A DNA stretch of 33,270 nucleotides from Frankia sp. AiPs1 (GTDB lineage: Bacteria > Actinomycetota > Actinomycetes > Frankiales > Frankiaceae): the NCBI RefSeq assembly GCF_023716945.1, contig NZ_JAMQQF010000021.1, forward strand, positions 1 to 33,270, given 5' to 3'. The notes below the pieces were generated by a model. It saw only the letters and a list, made by a program, of their open reading frames with translations, did not search any database and was not told the DNA's origin. The position numbers and the translations under genes were made by a program. Below, piece after piece: positions 24,395 to 32,042 of the stretch. Position 1 is the first letter of the stretch. Every line of letters starts with the position of its first letter.

Positions 24395-26029
24395 TCATTG
24401 CCGTGCGGATCCTCGGGGCAACGTCAGGGTCAGGCCGACCGCAATCGCCATGATCAGTGCGGCGATCAAGAAGATGGTGTTGATGCCGCTGGTGAACCCG
24501 TCGAGCAGCGGGCGGGCGATACGCTCGTCGATAGTGCCGAGGAACGATGTGTCCTTCAGGTCGCGGCCGGCGGTTCCGTCCCGCAGTTGCTCCAGCGTCG
24601 TCCGCGTGACCGGATCGCCCAGCACGGCGGGATCGGAGGCGGCGGCCTGGAAGCCGGGATCAGATCGCTGGGCCCCGTACGCGTCGGCGATCCTGCCCGG
24701 CACCAGGGCGAACAGAAGGGAGAACAGGATTGCCACCCCCACCGCACCGCCCATCTGACGGGAGAAGTTGTAGAGGCCACTGGCCACACCCAGGTTCTCC
24801 GGCGGGACGCTGTTCTGCATCGCGATGAGCACGACCTGCATGAATATTCCCAGGCCGAGACCCATCAGCACGACGACCGCACCGACGATCCACAGGGACG
24901 TGTCGTTGTCGACGAAGGCGATGGTCAGGTAGCTGACCATCATGGTGGCCAGTCCCGCAGCGAGTAGTTCCCGGTACCGGCCGGTGCGCTCGATCAGTGG
25001 GCCGCAGAGGCGTGCGCCGACGGTTGTCGCCAATGACTGGGGCAGCAGCATCAGGCCGGCGGCGGTGGGAGACATCCCCTTGCCGATCTGTAGGTAGAGC
25101 GGCAAGAACGTGAGGCCGGTGAACACCCCCACCCCGCCGAGGAAGTTGACGGTGTTGACCAGGCGGAAGACCCCGACCCGGAACAGCTTCGGCGGGAGCA
25201 GCGCGTCATCGCCTCGCCGGCGCTCCACGGCCACGAAGAGCACGAGCGCGACAACACCGACGGCGTATGCCACGATGGCGCGGGGCGACGCCCATCCCCA
25301 GTCCCGGCCGCGCTCGATGATCAGCAGCATCGGCACGATTCCCGTGACGAGCAGCAGGGAGCCGGCGTAGTCGATGCGCCGCGATCGGCGCGGTGTGGCA
25401 GGCGACCGGAAGAGTGTGCCGACCAGCACCAGCGCCACCAGCCCGATCGGCAGGTTCAACAGAAAAATCCACCGCCACCCCGCCAGACCGAACAACGAGT
25501 CCAGGCCGGCGAAGAAGCCACCGACGACCGGGCCCGAGACGCTGGCGACGCCGAAGACGACGCCGAGGTTGGCTTGGTACCGGGCGCGTTGCTCGCGCGG
25601 CAGGAGGTCGGCGAACACCGCGAGGGCGAGCGACATGAGGCCGCCCGCGCCGAGTCCCTGCACGCCGCGGTAGAGAGCCAGCTGGTACATGGACTGGGCG
25701 ATGCCGCACAGGAGCGAACCGACGAGGAAGAGGGAGATCGCGACGAGGTACAGCCGCTTGCGTCCGAAGATGTCGGACAGCTTGCCGTACAGCGGGGTCG
25801 AAATGGTGGAGGTGATGAGGTAGGCCGTGGTCGCCCACGCCTGGAAGGTGATGCCGTTCAACTGGTCGGCTATGGTGCGCAGCGCTGATGCCATGATCAT
25901 GCTGTCAAGCGCCGACAGGAAGACGCCGATCAGCAGCCCCGAGATGATGCTCAGGATCGTCCGCCGACTCAGTGGCGCGACGCTCACGGTCTCGACCTGT
26001 CCCACCATCGCGTGTTCAGCCCCTTCCAT
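24395..26029 (-). CDS. DHA2-family MFS drug exporter (EmrB/QacA type)
   Basis: 544-residue integral membrane protein with about 14 hydrophobic segments. Family motifs are visible: LDSMIMASALRTIADQL in the first helix region, YGKLSDIFGRKRLYL (motif A), and GVVFGVASVSGPVVGGFFAG (motif C of antiporters). It should export the quinone product in exchange for protons. ATG at 26029 lies inside the last codons of the upstream DsbA-like gene (14-bp overlap), so both are translated from one message starting at the SoxR-box promoter at 26431-26461. Control of the exporter by the product-sensing SoxR gives a self-resistance circuit. Confidence 0.93.
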   Translation of the reverse strand: MEGAEHAMVGQVETVSVAPLSRRTILSIISGLLIGVFLSALDSMIMASALRTIADQLNGITFQAWATTAYLITSTISTPLYGKLSDIFGRKRLYLVAISLFLVGSLLCGIAQSMYQLALYRGVQGLGAGGLMSLALAVFADLLPREQRARYQANLGVVFGVASVSGPVVGGFFAGLDSLFGLAGWRWIFLLNLPIGLVALVLVGTLFRSPATPRRSRRIDYAGSLLLVTGIVPMLLIIERGRDWGWASPRAIVAYAVGVVALVLFVAVERRRGDDALLPPKLFRVGVFRLVNTVNFLGGVGVFTGLTFLPLYLQIGKGMSPTAAGLMLLPQSLATTVGARLCGPLIERTGRYRELLAAGLATMMVSYLTIAFVDNDTSLWIVGAVVVLMGLGLGIFMQVVLIAMQNSVPPENLGVASGLYNFSRQMGGAVGVAILFSLLFALVPGRIADAYGAQRSDPGFQAAASDPAVLGDPVTRTTLEQLRDGTAGRDLKDTSFLGTIDERIARPLLDGFTSGINTIFLIAALIMAIAVGLTLTLPRGSARQ

Positions 26030-26423
26030 GACGCGCGGAGGGCGGGCGGGATCCGCCGGCCGGCACTGGGGCGGAGGTGTCCGGCAGCGCGCGTTCGGTG
26101 ACCTTCCTGAGCTCGAAGAATCCCACCCGGATGTCGGTCAGGGCGCCACCATCGTCGTGCAGGCGCTGTCCCAGGGCGGTGTAGAGCGGCCCCACCACGT
26201 GCTCGCCGTGAGCTTCCGCGGCCGCCGCGAGCACCCGTACCGGCCCCCGCGCCAGTTCCTGCAGCTCGTCGGGGGCGACTCCGGGCGCGGTGTGGAGCAG
26301 CCCCAGGCTCAGCGGGTGCCACAGTACGGTGACCGGCCGGTGCCGTTGCCTCTCCACCATCCAGCGTGAGGTGATCCACGAATAGGGGCACAGCGGATCG
26401 AACCAGAAGTCGACGTGATCCAT
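26016..26423 (-). CDS. Short DsbA-family (Rv2466c-like) protein, likely truncated
   Basis: 135 residues opening MDHVDFWFDPLCPYSW, the start of the mycothiol-dependent DsbA/nitroreductase family (Rv2466c-like, about 205 residues). Similarity runs to GPLYTALGQRLHDDGG. The rest is different and about 70 family residues are missing, the reading ending inside the exporter gene. The redox motif is CPYS, with one Cys instead of CPWC. ATG at 26423 has no ribosome binding site, and the predicted transcript begins about there, so it is probably leaderless. It may act in quinone reduction or conjugation, or survive mainly as a translational lead-in to the exporter. Confidence 0.75.
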   Translation of the reverse strand: MDHVDFWFDPLCPYSWITSRWMVERQRHRPVTVLWHPLSLGLLHTAPGVAPDELQELARGPVRVLAAAAEAHGEHVVGPLYTALGQRLHDDGGALTDIRVGFFELRKVTERALPDTSAPVPAGGSRPPSARHGRG

Positions 26424-26430
26424 GACCGCC

Positions 26431-26461
26431 AGCGTGCAACCTCCAGCGCGCTTGAGGTCAA
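26431..26461 (-). promoter_or_regulatory. SoxR box in a 19-bp-spacer promoter (DsbA-like/exporter operon)
   Basis: Minus strand CCTCAAGCGCGCTGGAGG (26440-26457) lies between -35 TTGACC (26456-26461) and -10-like CACGCT (26431-26436), spacer 19 bp. Transcription would start near 26424, essentially at the ATG at 26423, so the message should be leaderless. It is the third copy of the same TTGACC-plus-box layout in the window. Confidence 0.87.
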
Positions 26462-26488
26462 GCCGGCGTGCCCCACCTGGTGGCGTTG

Positions 26489-26531
26489 TCGGCCGACCTT
26501 CGAGCGGCGGTCGAGCGCACCGTCCCATCCT
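26489..26531 (+). promoter_or_regulatory. SARP-type operator and promoter of rmlA
   Basis: TCGGCCG (26489-26495), TCGAGCG (26500-26506) and TCGAGCG (26511-26517) stand at 11-bp steps, the last two perfect consensus heptamers. A -10-like CATCCT (26526-26531) begins exactly 8 bp after the last. It faces rmlA. The divergent SoxR promoter is only about 30 bp away, so the two regulators share one intergenic region. Confidence 0.8.
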
Positions 26532-26592
26532 CGGCCCCGGCGTCGTTTCGTGGCGGGACATCGCGCCACAGACCAATCCTCCGGAGGTAACC

Positions 26593-26640
26593 GTGCACAA
26601 GCCAGTGGGCTCCGCACCGCCGGGAACGGCAGCGCGATGA
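26593..26640 (+). CDS. 15-codon leader peptide coupled to rmlA
   Basis: GTG at 26593 has a strong GGAGG (26583-26587) 5-6 bp upstream and encodes MHKPVGSAPPGTAAR. Its TGA (26638-26640) overlaps the rmlA ATG as ATGA. rmlA itself lacks a strong ribosome binding site, so translation of rmlA probably depends on re-initiation after this short frame. It could be a true leader or the scar of a deleted gene. No attenuator-like hairpin or rare-codon run was seen. Confidence 0.5.
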   Translation: MHKPVGSAPPGTAAR

Positions 26641-27527
26641 AGGGCATCATCCTGGCCGGGGGGAACGCCACCCGGTTGCGGCCCGTCACCGCGGTGACCT
26701 CGAAACAACTTCTTCCCGTGTACGACAAGCCGATGATCTACTACCCGCTGTCCGTCCTCATGCTGTCCGGGATCCGGGAGATCCTGGTGATCACCACGGG
26801 CGAGGACCAACCTCAGTTCCGCCGGCTTCTCGGGGACGGCTCCGACCTGGGCCTGCGTCTGACTTACGCCGTGCAGACGCGCCCGCGTGGCCTGGCCGAT
26901 GCCTTCCTGCTCGGCGCCGACCACATCGGGGACCACAGCGTGGCGCTGATTCTCGGCGACAACGTCTTCCACGGCTCGTCGTTCATCCAGAACCTCCGGG
27001 CCGCGACTGAGCGGGTGGGCGGGTGCCGGCTGTTCGGCTATCCGGTCAGCGACCCGCACCGGTACGGAATCGCCGAGGTCGACGCGGAGGGCCGACTCCT
27101 GTCGCTAGCGGAGAAGCCCACCGCGACGCGGTCCAATCTGGCGGTCACCGGTCTGTACCTCTACGACAACGACGTGGTGTCGATCGCTCAACAGGTCCGT
27201 CCCTCCCCCCGGGGAGAACTCGAGATCACCGACATCAACCAGGTCTATCTCGACCAGGGCAGGGCGGCGCTGACCGAGCTCGGGCGGGGAACCGCCTGGC
27301 TGGACACCGGAACCTTCAGCTCCCTGATGGAAGCCGGCCAGTACATCGAGATCCTTGAGCGGCGGCAGGGCGCTCGGATCGCGTGCATCGAGGAGGTGGC
27401 GCTGCGGATGGGATACATCGACGCGGCCGCCTGCCTCCGGCTCGGCAAGACCATGGAGAATTCGGACTATGGCCGCTACGTCATCGAGGTGGCGACTGGG
27501 TCCCGGATCCCGGAGCTGGTCCCGTGA
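26637..27527 (+). CDS. rmlA: Glucose-1-phosphate thymidylyltransferase
   Basis: 296 residues, standard RmlA length. The nucleotide-binding start is GIILAGGNATRLRPVTAVTSKQLLPVYDKPMIYYPLSVLMLSGI; further conserved blocks are ALILGDNVFHG, SLAEKPTATRSN, GELEITDINQVYL and GRGTAWLDTGTFSSLMEAG. It makes dTDP-glucose from dTTP and glucose-1-phosphate, the first step of the deoxysugar branch. ATG at 26637 is fixed by the conserved N-terminus and overlaps the leader-peptide stop. Its stop overlaps the GTG of the broken rmlB (GTGA), so an rmlA-rmlB operon existed. It is driven by a SARP-type promoter. Confidence 0.96.
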   Translation: MKGIILAGGNATRLRPVTAVTSKQLLPVYDKPMIYYPLSVLMLSGIREILVITTGEDQPQFRRLLGDGSDLGLRLTYAVQTRPRGLADAFLLGADHIGDHSVALILGDNVFHGSSFIQNLRAATERVGGCRLFGYPVSDPHRYGIAEVDAEGRLLSLAEKPTATRSNLAVTGLYLYDNDVVSIAQQVRPSPRGELEITDINQVYLDQGRAALTELGRGTAWLDTGTFSSLMEAGQYIEILERRQGARIACIEEVALRMGYIDAAACLRLGKTMENSDYGRYVIEVATGSRIPELVP

Positions 27528-27890
27528 GCGACGATCAGCGGCGGGTGCTGGTGACCGGGGGTGCCGGGTTCATCGGTCGAACTATGTCCGCCGGCTGCTC
27601 GGCGGTGCGTACCCGGAGCCTTTCCCGGCCGAGGCGCTGGTCCTGGACATGTTCACCTACGCCGGAGACCCCCGCAATCTCGATCCGGTCGGGACGACCC
27701 GCGTCTCACGGTCACCGCCGGCGATGTCTGCGACGCGGACCTCGTCACCCGCCAGATGAAGGGGGTGGACTTGGTCGTCCACTTCGCGGCGGAGTCACAC
27801 GTCGATCGGTCGATCGCGGCATCGGCGGAGTTCGTCCGGACCAACGCACTAGGCACCCACACGCTGCTGGCCGCCGCGCTGTGGCGGATG
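27524..27890 (+). pseudogene. rmlB: dTDP-glucose 4,6-dehydratase, frameshifted and truncated
   Basis: Starts GTG at 27524 with RRVLVTGGAGFIG (NAD-binding motif). A one-base loss near 27576 shifts to SNYVRRLLGGAYPEPFPAEAL and DMFTYAGDPRNLDPV. A second one-base loss near 27692 shifts to DDPRLTVTAGDVCDADLVTRQMKGVDLVVHFAAESHVDRS. Similarity ends at NALGTHTLLAAAL about 110 residues in, so the catalytic Tyr-X3-Lys and two thirds of the enzyme are missing. Both frameshifts look like a lost C after GG and might be sequence errors, but the truncation is not. Without a second copy elsewhere, no 4-keto-6-deoxy sugar could be made. Confidence 0.88.
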
Positions 27891-28102
27891 GGGTGTACGA
27901 GCTGGTGCCTGTGACACCGGCCGACGCCTCTCGGGCCGCCATTCTGGTTGAGCGGTATGCGGATCTTCGGCTGGGTACCGCTGACGCCTTCGTCGTCGCG
28001 GTCGCCAAAAGGCTGAGGGCAGTGAAATTCGCTACGTTGGACCGGAGGCACTTCAGCGTGGTCCGCCCGGCCCATGTGCCCGCTTTCACCCTGCTGCCGT
28101 AG
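27884..28102 (+). pseudogene. PIN-domain (VapC-like) toxin C-terminal fragment
   Basis: The plus-strand frame following the rmlB break reads YELVPVTPADASRAAILVERYADLRLGTADAFVVAVAKRL and then TLDRRHFSVVRPAHVPAFTLLP, the C-terminal half of a PIN-domain ribonuclease with acidic residues in GTADAFVVA and LDRRHF. The N-terminal half with the first conserved Asp is missing. It joins rmlB without a gap and marks a recombination point at the right edge of the cluster. Confidence 0.7.
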
Positions 28103-28342
28103 CCACGCGCTGGGGCCAATGACCCGTCTTGTGTCGAGCTTCCGCAGCAGGGAAGGCCCCCTGCGTCGTGATCGATCTGACCCGCAAGCAGCTGACCACC
28201 GGTCCGGTTCGTCGTTCTGGCGCTTGCTATGACCCTCGAGAGCGTTCGTCACCAGACTGAGCAGCGGGAGCGTACGCCCCGACACATCCGACTTCTGGCC
28301 GGCTGGAAAGGCTCCAGCGGGACCTCATCAGGACGACCGACG
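28103..28342. other. Gene-free stretch
   Basis: Between the PIN fragment and the ancestral end of the response regulator I see no gene, RNA, repeat or clear promoter. Confidence 0.4.
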
Positions 28343-29122
28343 TCAGGTTTGGGCTCGCAGGTAGGCGAGGACCGCGAGGACCCGACGATGATCGTCAGCT
28401 TCCAGGTGCAGGCCCAGCCGGGTGAAGATGCTGCGCACATGGGAGTCGACCGTCTTCTCCGCGAGTTAAAGCCGCCGGCAGATTCCCTGGTTGGATCGGC
28501 CCTCGGCCATCAGGGCAAGGACCTCGCGTTCCCGCCGGCTCAGACTGCCGAGCTCGCGGCGCCGGGCCCGCATCAGCAGATCGACGATCGCGGGGTCGAC
28601 GACATGGCCGCCCCGGGCGACGCGGCGCACTGCGGCCACGAAACCCATGCTGCTGACCCGCTCCTTGAGCAGGTAGCCCACGGACCGCGGGTTGTCGCCG
28701 AACACCGCGTCGAGATAGTCCGACTCCAGGTACTGGGACAGCATGAGCACGGCAGTGTCGGGATGGGTCCGGCGGATCTCGACCGCCGCCTGCAGCCCTT
28801 CCGTCGTGCCGGTAGGCGGCATGCGGACGTCGACGACGGCGATGTCCGGCCGAACCGAACCGACCGCTGCCAGCAGGCTGACCGCATCGCCGACCTGCGC
28901 CGCCACGCCGAAGCCGTGGTCGCGCAGCAGGACAGCCACCGACGCGCGGATCAGCTCTGCATCGTCGGCGAGCAGCACTCGGATCGGCCTGTCCGGCGGC
29001 GTGGGCGGCATCAGGTCTTCATCGGGTGTCAACGTGACGGACGCCGTCGGGTTGCGGGACGCCGTCGGGATGTGGGACGCCGTCGGGATGTGGGACGCCG
29101 TCGGGGCCGGGTACGTCGTCAT
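28343..29122 (-). pseudogene. NarL/LuxR-type response regulator with a stop codon inside its DNA-binding domain
   Basis: ATG at 29122 overlaps the kinase stop (ATGA). The receiver domain starts at about residue 47 (IRVLLADDAELIRASVAVLL) with phospho-acceptor Asp98 (IAVVDVRMPP) and conserved Lys153 (GYLLKERV). The HTH begins LSRREREVLALMAEGRSNQGICRRL and is then cut by TAA at 28466-28468 after residue 218. The same frame continues with [19 protein letters not shown] and on to TGA at 28343-28345, the missing recognition helix and end of a normal LuxR domain. The truncated protein should not bind DNA. Residues 1-40 are an unusual repeat-encoded extension; the normal start may be the ATG at 29011. 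Confidence 0.85.
29039..29108 (-). repeat. 18-bp tandem repeat at the 5' end of the response regulator
   Basis: Nearly four copies of an 18-bp unit (plus strand GGACGCCGTCGGGATGTG; copies at 29039, 29057, 29075 and a 16-bp partial at 29093). Read on the minus strand it encodes repeats of Pro-Thr-Ala-Ser-His-Ile in frame. Confidence 0.9.
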
Positions 29123-30807
29123 GTCGCGCATCCCATCTGTCGTGGCTCGGATTCCCGACGTGCATGCGGAACGTGGGCGCAGGGGATGACCGCCGCGATG
29201 CGGGTGCCGGCGCCAGGTTCGCTGCGGACGGTCAACGTCCCGTCCAGGGCAGCGACGCGATCGCGCAGGCCGAGCAGGCCGGAACCGGCGCCGGAACTGG
29301 AACCGGCGCCGCCGACCCCGTCGTCGACAATCTCGACCCGCAGAGCACCGTCGCTGTAACCAGCGGTAATCCACGCGCCGGTCGCCTGGGCGTGCTTCAA
29401 CGTGTTGGCCAGCGCCTCGGCGATCACGAAGTAGGCCGCTGCCTCCGCCGACGGGTCCAGCCGCCCGAGCACCGGTGGATGCGCGGGACGGAGGTGGACG
29501 TCCAACGGGCATCGCTCCGCCAGGCCGCGCAGCGCGGGCAGCAGGCCCGCGTCGGTGAGGACGGCGGGGTGCAGGCCGCGGGCGAGTTCCCGCAGCTCGC
29601 TGATCGCCGCGTCGAGCCCGTCGGCGCAGTCGGCGAGATGCTGTGCGGCGCACGGGTCGGCGGTGCCACCGAGGCGCTGCCGTGCCCGCAGCAACGTCAG
29701 CGCGACCACCACCAGCTGCTGTTGCGCGCCGTCGTGCAGGTCGCGTTCCAGTTCGCGGCGGGCGGCGTCGGCGGCCGCGACGATCCGCCCGCGTGACGCC
29801 CGCACCTCCACCAGCTGGGCGCGCACCTCGGCGGTCAGCCGCTGGTTCTCCAACGCCAGGCCCGCGACCGACGTCACCACGTCCAGTAGGGCGGTGTCCT
29901 CCCGCAGTGCGGGGTCGTGCAGCAGCACGGCGACCCGTCGGCCGCCGCGCTCCACCATCCGGGTGCAGCGCTCGGCGTCCGCCGCGGGCAGCGTCATCGG
30001 CTGGCCGTCGCCGTCGACGAATGTCCCCGTCTCGGTCTGGGCGTACCCGACCTGCAACGACAGGTCGCCCAACGCCTGGGCCAGCTCGGTGCGCAGCTGC
30101 GCGGCGCTGACCGGCTCCCGCAGCCGGACGAGCAGCCTGTCGACCGCGCTGCGCCCCATCCGCAGCCGCAGCACCCCGACGACGAACCCCAGCGGCAACA
30201 GCCACAGGGCCACCAGGGAGATCCACATCGACTGTTCCCGCCACGGGTGGCCAGGGCCGAGCAGTCCACCGGCGGCCGTCGCCGCGCCGCCCAGCGCGGT
30301 GGCCAGGTAGACCGGCGCCAGCACTCGTCGCAGCGGCCGGCCGGCCCCCGCCCAGTCACGGGCCAGTAGCACCAGCACGGCGACGGCCACCGCGGCGGTG
30401 AGCAGGCTTGCGGCCCGGTCGAGCTGCCCGCTGAGCTGCTCGCTGTCGACGGCGAGCAGCAGGTTGCGCCGTGGGATCGGCAGCCCCTCGTTGTTGGTGA
30501 ACAGTGCCCGGATCGGCGTGAGTCCGAATGCCACGGCGTATGCCGCCGCGGCCAGTCCGCGCCGCGTCCGGGTGGTGAGCCTTCCGGTGGGGAACGCCAG
30601 CACCAGGTGGGTCAGGGCCGCACTGGACGCCCGGGGGAACAGCAGGCCGGCGGTGTGCACCCACGGGGTGGTCGACAACTGCAGGTCCTCCGCGGGCAGC
30701 GCGACGCCGACGAGCACCATGAGCAGTCCCACGCGGGTTTCCGGCCGGCGCAGATGCGCGACCACGCCGGCGATGAGGAAAAGCATTCCGCCGGCGCCGC
30801 TTGCCAC
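29119..30807 (-). CDS. Two-component sensor histidine kinase (NarL/DesK class), N-terminus frameshifted
   Basis: 562 residues from GTG at 30807. The first part has several membrane segments (MLFLIAGVVAHLRRP; VGLLMVLVGVALPA; SLLTAAVAVAVLVLLARDW; ISLVALWLLPLGFVVGVLRL). It is followed by the HisKA_3 box ELERDLHDGAQQQLVVVALTLL with the phosphorylated His, and an ATPase domain (EALANTLKHAQA; VEIVDDGVGG; GLLGLRDRVAALDGTL). An upstream minus-strand piece from ATG 30943 (VAPLWLAAGVGLPLTAAALT, stop 30842-30844) is evidently the missing first helix, in a frame shifted by one base near 30845. Together with the truncated regulator, the pair looks decayed. The signal is unknown. Confidence 0.85.
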   Translation of the reverse strand: MASGAGGMLFLIAGVVAHLRRPETRVGLLMVLVGVALPAEDLQLSTTPWVHTAGLLFPRASSAALTHLVLAFPTGRLTTRTRRGLAAAAYAVAFGLTPIRALFTNNEGLPIPRRNLLLAVDSEQLSGQLDRAASLLTAAVAVAVLVLLARDWAGAGRPLRRVLAPVYLATALGGAATAAGGLLGPGHPWREQSMWISLVALWLLPLGFVVGVLRLRMGRSAVDRLLVRLREPVSAAQLRTELAQALGDLSLQVGYAQTETGTFVDGDGQPMTLPAADAERCTRMVERGGRRVAVLLHDPALREDTALLDVVTSVAGLALENQRLTAEVRAQLVEVRASRGRIVAAADAARRELERDLHDGAQQQLVVVALTLLRARQRLGGTADPCAAQHLADCADGLDAAISELRELARGLHPAVLTDAGLLPALRGLAERCPLDVHLRPAHPPVLGRLDPSAEAAAYFVIAEALANTLKHAQATGAWITAGYSDGALRVEIVDDGVGGAGSSSGAGSGLLGLRDRVAALDGTLTVRSEPGAGTRIAAVIPCAHVPHARRESEPRQMGCAT

Positions 30808-30943
30808 CGTGTCAGCCGCCGAATGATAGTGCTGATCGACCTTATGTCAGCGCGGCCGCGGTGAGCGGCAGACCGACACCGGCCGCCAACCACAGCGGCG
30901 CGACGCCCCACCACTGCGATTGCCCCCGCGACTGCACCTGCAT

Positions 30944-31153
30944 TCCCGCACATTCACACCGGGCCGGACACGGTGTCAACGGGCCCCGCCCGGTCTGGTG
31001 GGTTTGATGGGTCTGGCCGGGAAACGGCCGCGGAACACCGCGTCCGCGCGGACGTTTTTCAGGGCCAGCCCTGATGCCGGGCGGCGTCGCCGCCGGCACG
31101 CTGAATCCGCATCCCACCCGTCCTCCGCATCCCGTGTTCCCGGAAGGTGACAG
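30944..31153. other. Divergent intergenic region
   Basis: Between the ancestral kinase start and the Tat-exported protein. No gene seen. The GGAAGGTG before 31154 is the ribosome binding site of the plus-strand gene. Confidence 0.4.
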
Positions 31154-32042
31154 ATGGAGCTTTCCCGCAGGCAGGTCCTGACCGCCGCATCCGTGGCGAC
31201 GGCAGGCGCGTTCGTCGGGCACCCCCAACCATCTGATCAACACCGCTCACGGCAGTGACCTGGCGCATCCACGGGTGCTGCCCTACCGGACCGGCGACGC
31301 CCTCGGCCTCGCCTGGGACGGCAGTGGCATGAGCACCAGCCTCACCCTCGCCTGGACGCACTATTACGACCGCACCCGGCGGCTCAACCTCGGCCGGTCG
31401 GCCAACGGCGCGACCTTCGACCTGTTCCCCGCGAGCAGTCACACGTGCCTCGGTGGGGTTGCCCTCACCCGGCACGACAACGCCGTCATCGTCGGGTGGG
31501 CAGGCGGCGGCGGTCCCGGTGGCGGCGCGCCCGACGGCCGGGTCAACGTCGCCGCCCTGGGCGGACGTCCGGTGACCCTGCCCTGGCGCACCCCGTCGGC
31601 GCCCGCCCTGGCGGGCGACCCGGGCATCTCCTGGCCGGACGGAGGGCCACGGCTCTACGTCTGCTGGTGGGACGCCGAAGGCTACATGTACTTCACCTAC
31701 TGTGGCTATCGCGATTTCGGCGAGTTGCTGGACCGCAGGCGCGTTCAGCGGGTGGAGACCCGCGGGAAAGCCGAACGGAGTTCCCAGAGCCCCGCCCTGG
31801 CGTTCAGCGGTGACCGCCTGTATCTGGCCTGGCCAGCCGTCGACCGTTCACGTCACATCAATTTCAAGATTATCGCCGGCGCCGGCGCCGGGCAGAAGAT
31901 GACCGGATCGGAGACCGCCTCCTCCGCCATCGCCATGCAGTCCCACTACCGAGGGTCGGCGAGGGGGTGGACAGGACGATACGTCTACCGCGGCACCGAC
32001 CGGATCGGCGGCGTCTACCTGACTGACGCGATGCCCCTGTGA
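31154..32042 (+). pseudogene. Tat-exported protein of unknown function, one frameshift
   Basis: ATG at 31154 after GGAAGGTG encodes a twin-arginine signal (MELSRRQVLTAASVATAGAFVG). The frame then breaks at a GGG run (31217-31219, apparently one G too many) and ends at TGA 31253-31255. The other frame continues TPNHLINTAHGSDLAHP and an open reading to TGA 32040-32042, about 270 residues. These include repeated Trp-rich strands (LAWTHYYD; IVGWAGGGG; VCWWDAEGYMYF; LAWPAVDRSRH) suggestive of a beta-propeller. Only one base separates it from an intact gene, so a sequencing error is possible. The family is not recognised. Confidence 0.7.

Noticed and set aside
25984-26439. A frameshift restoring a normal C-terminus of the DsbA-like protein
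   Set aside because: The alternative frames after the divergence point show no family motifs, so simple truncation is more likely.
28466-30244. A single 592-residue minus-strand open frame covering regulator and kinase
   Set aside because: Its first half is an Arg/Gly-rich shadow of the kinase gene in another frame; the real regulator starts at 29122.
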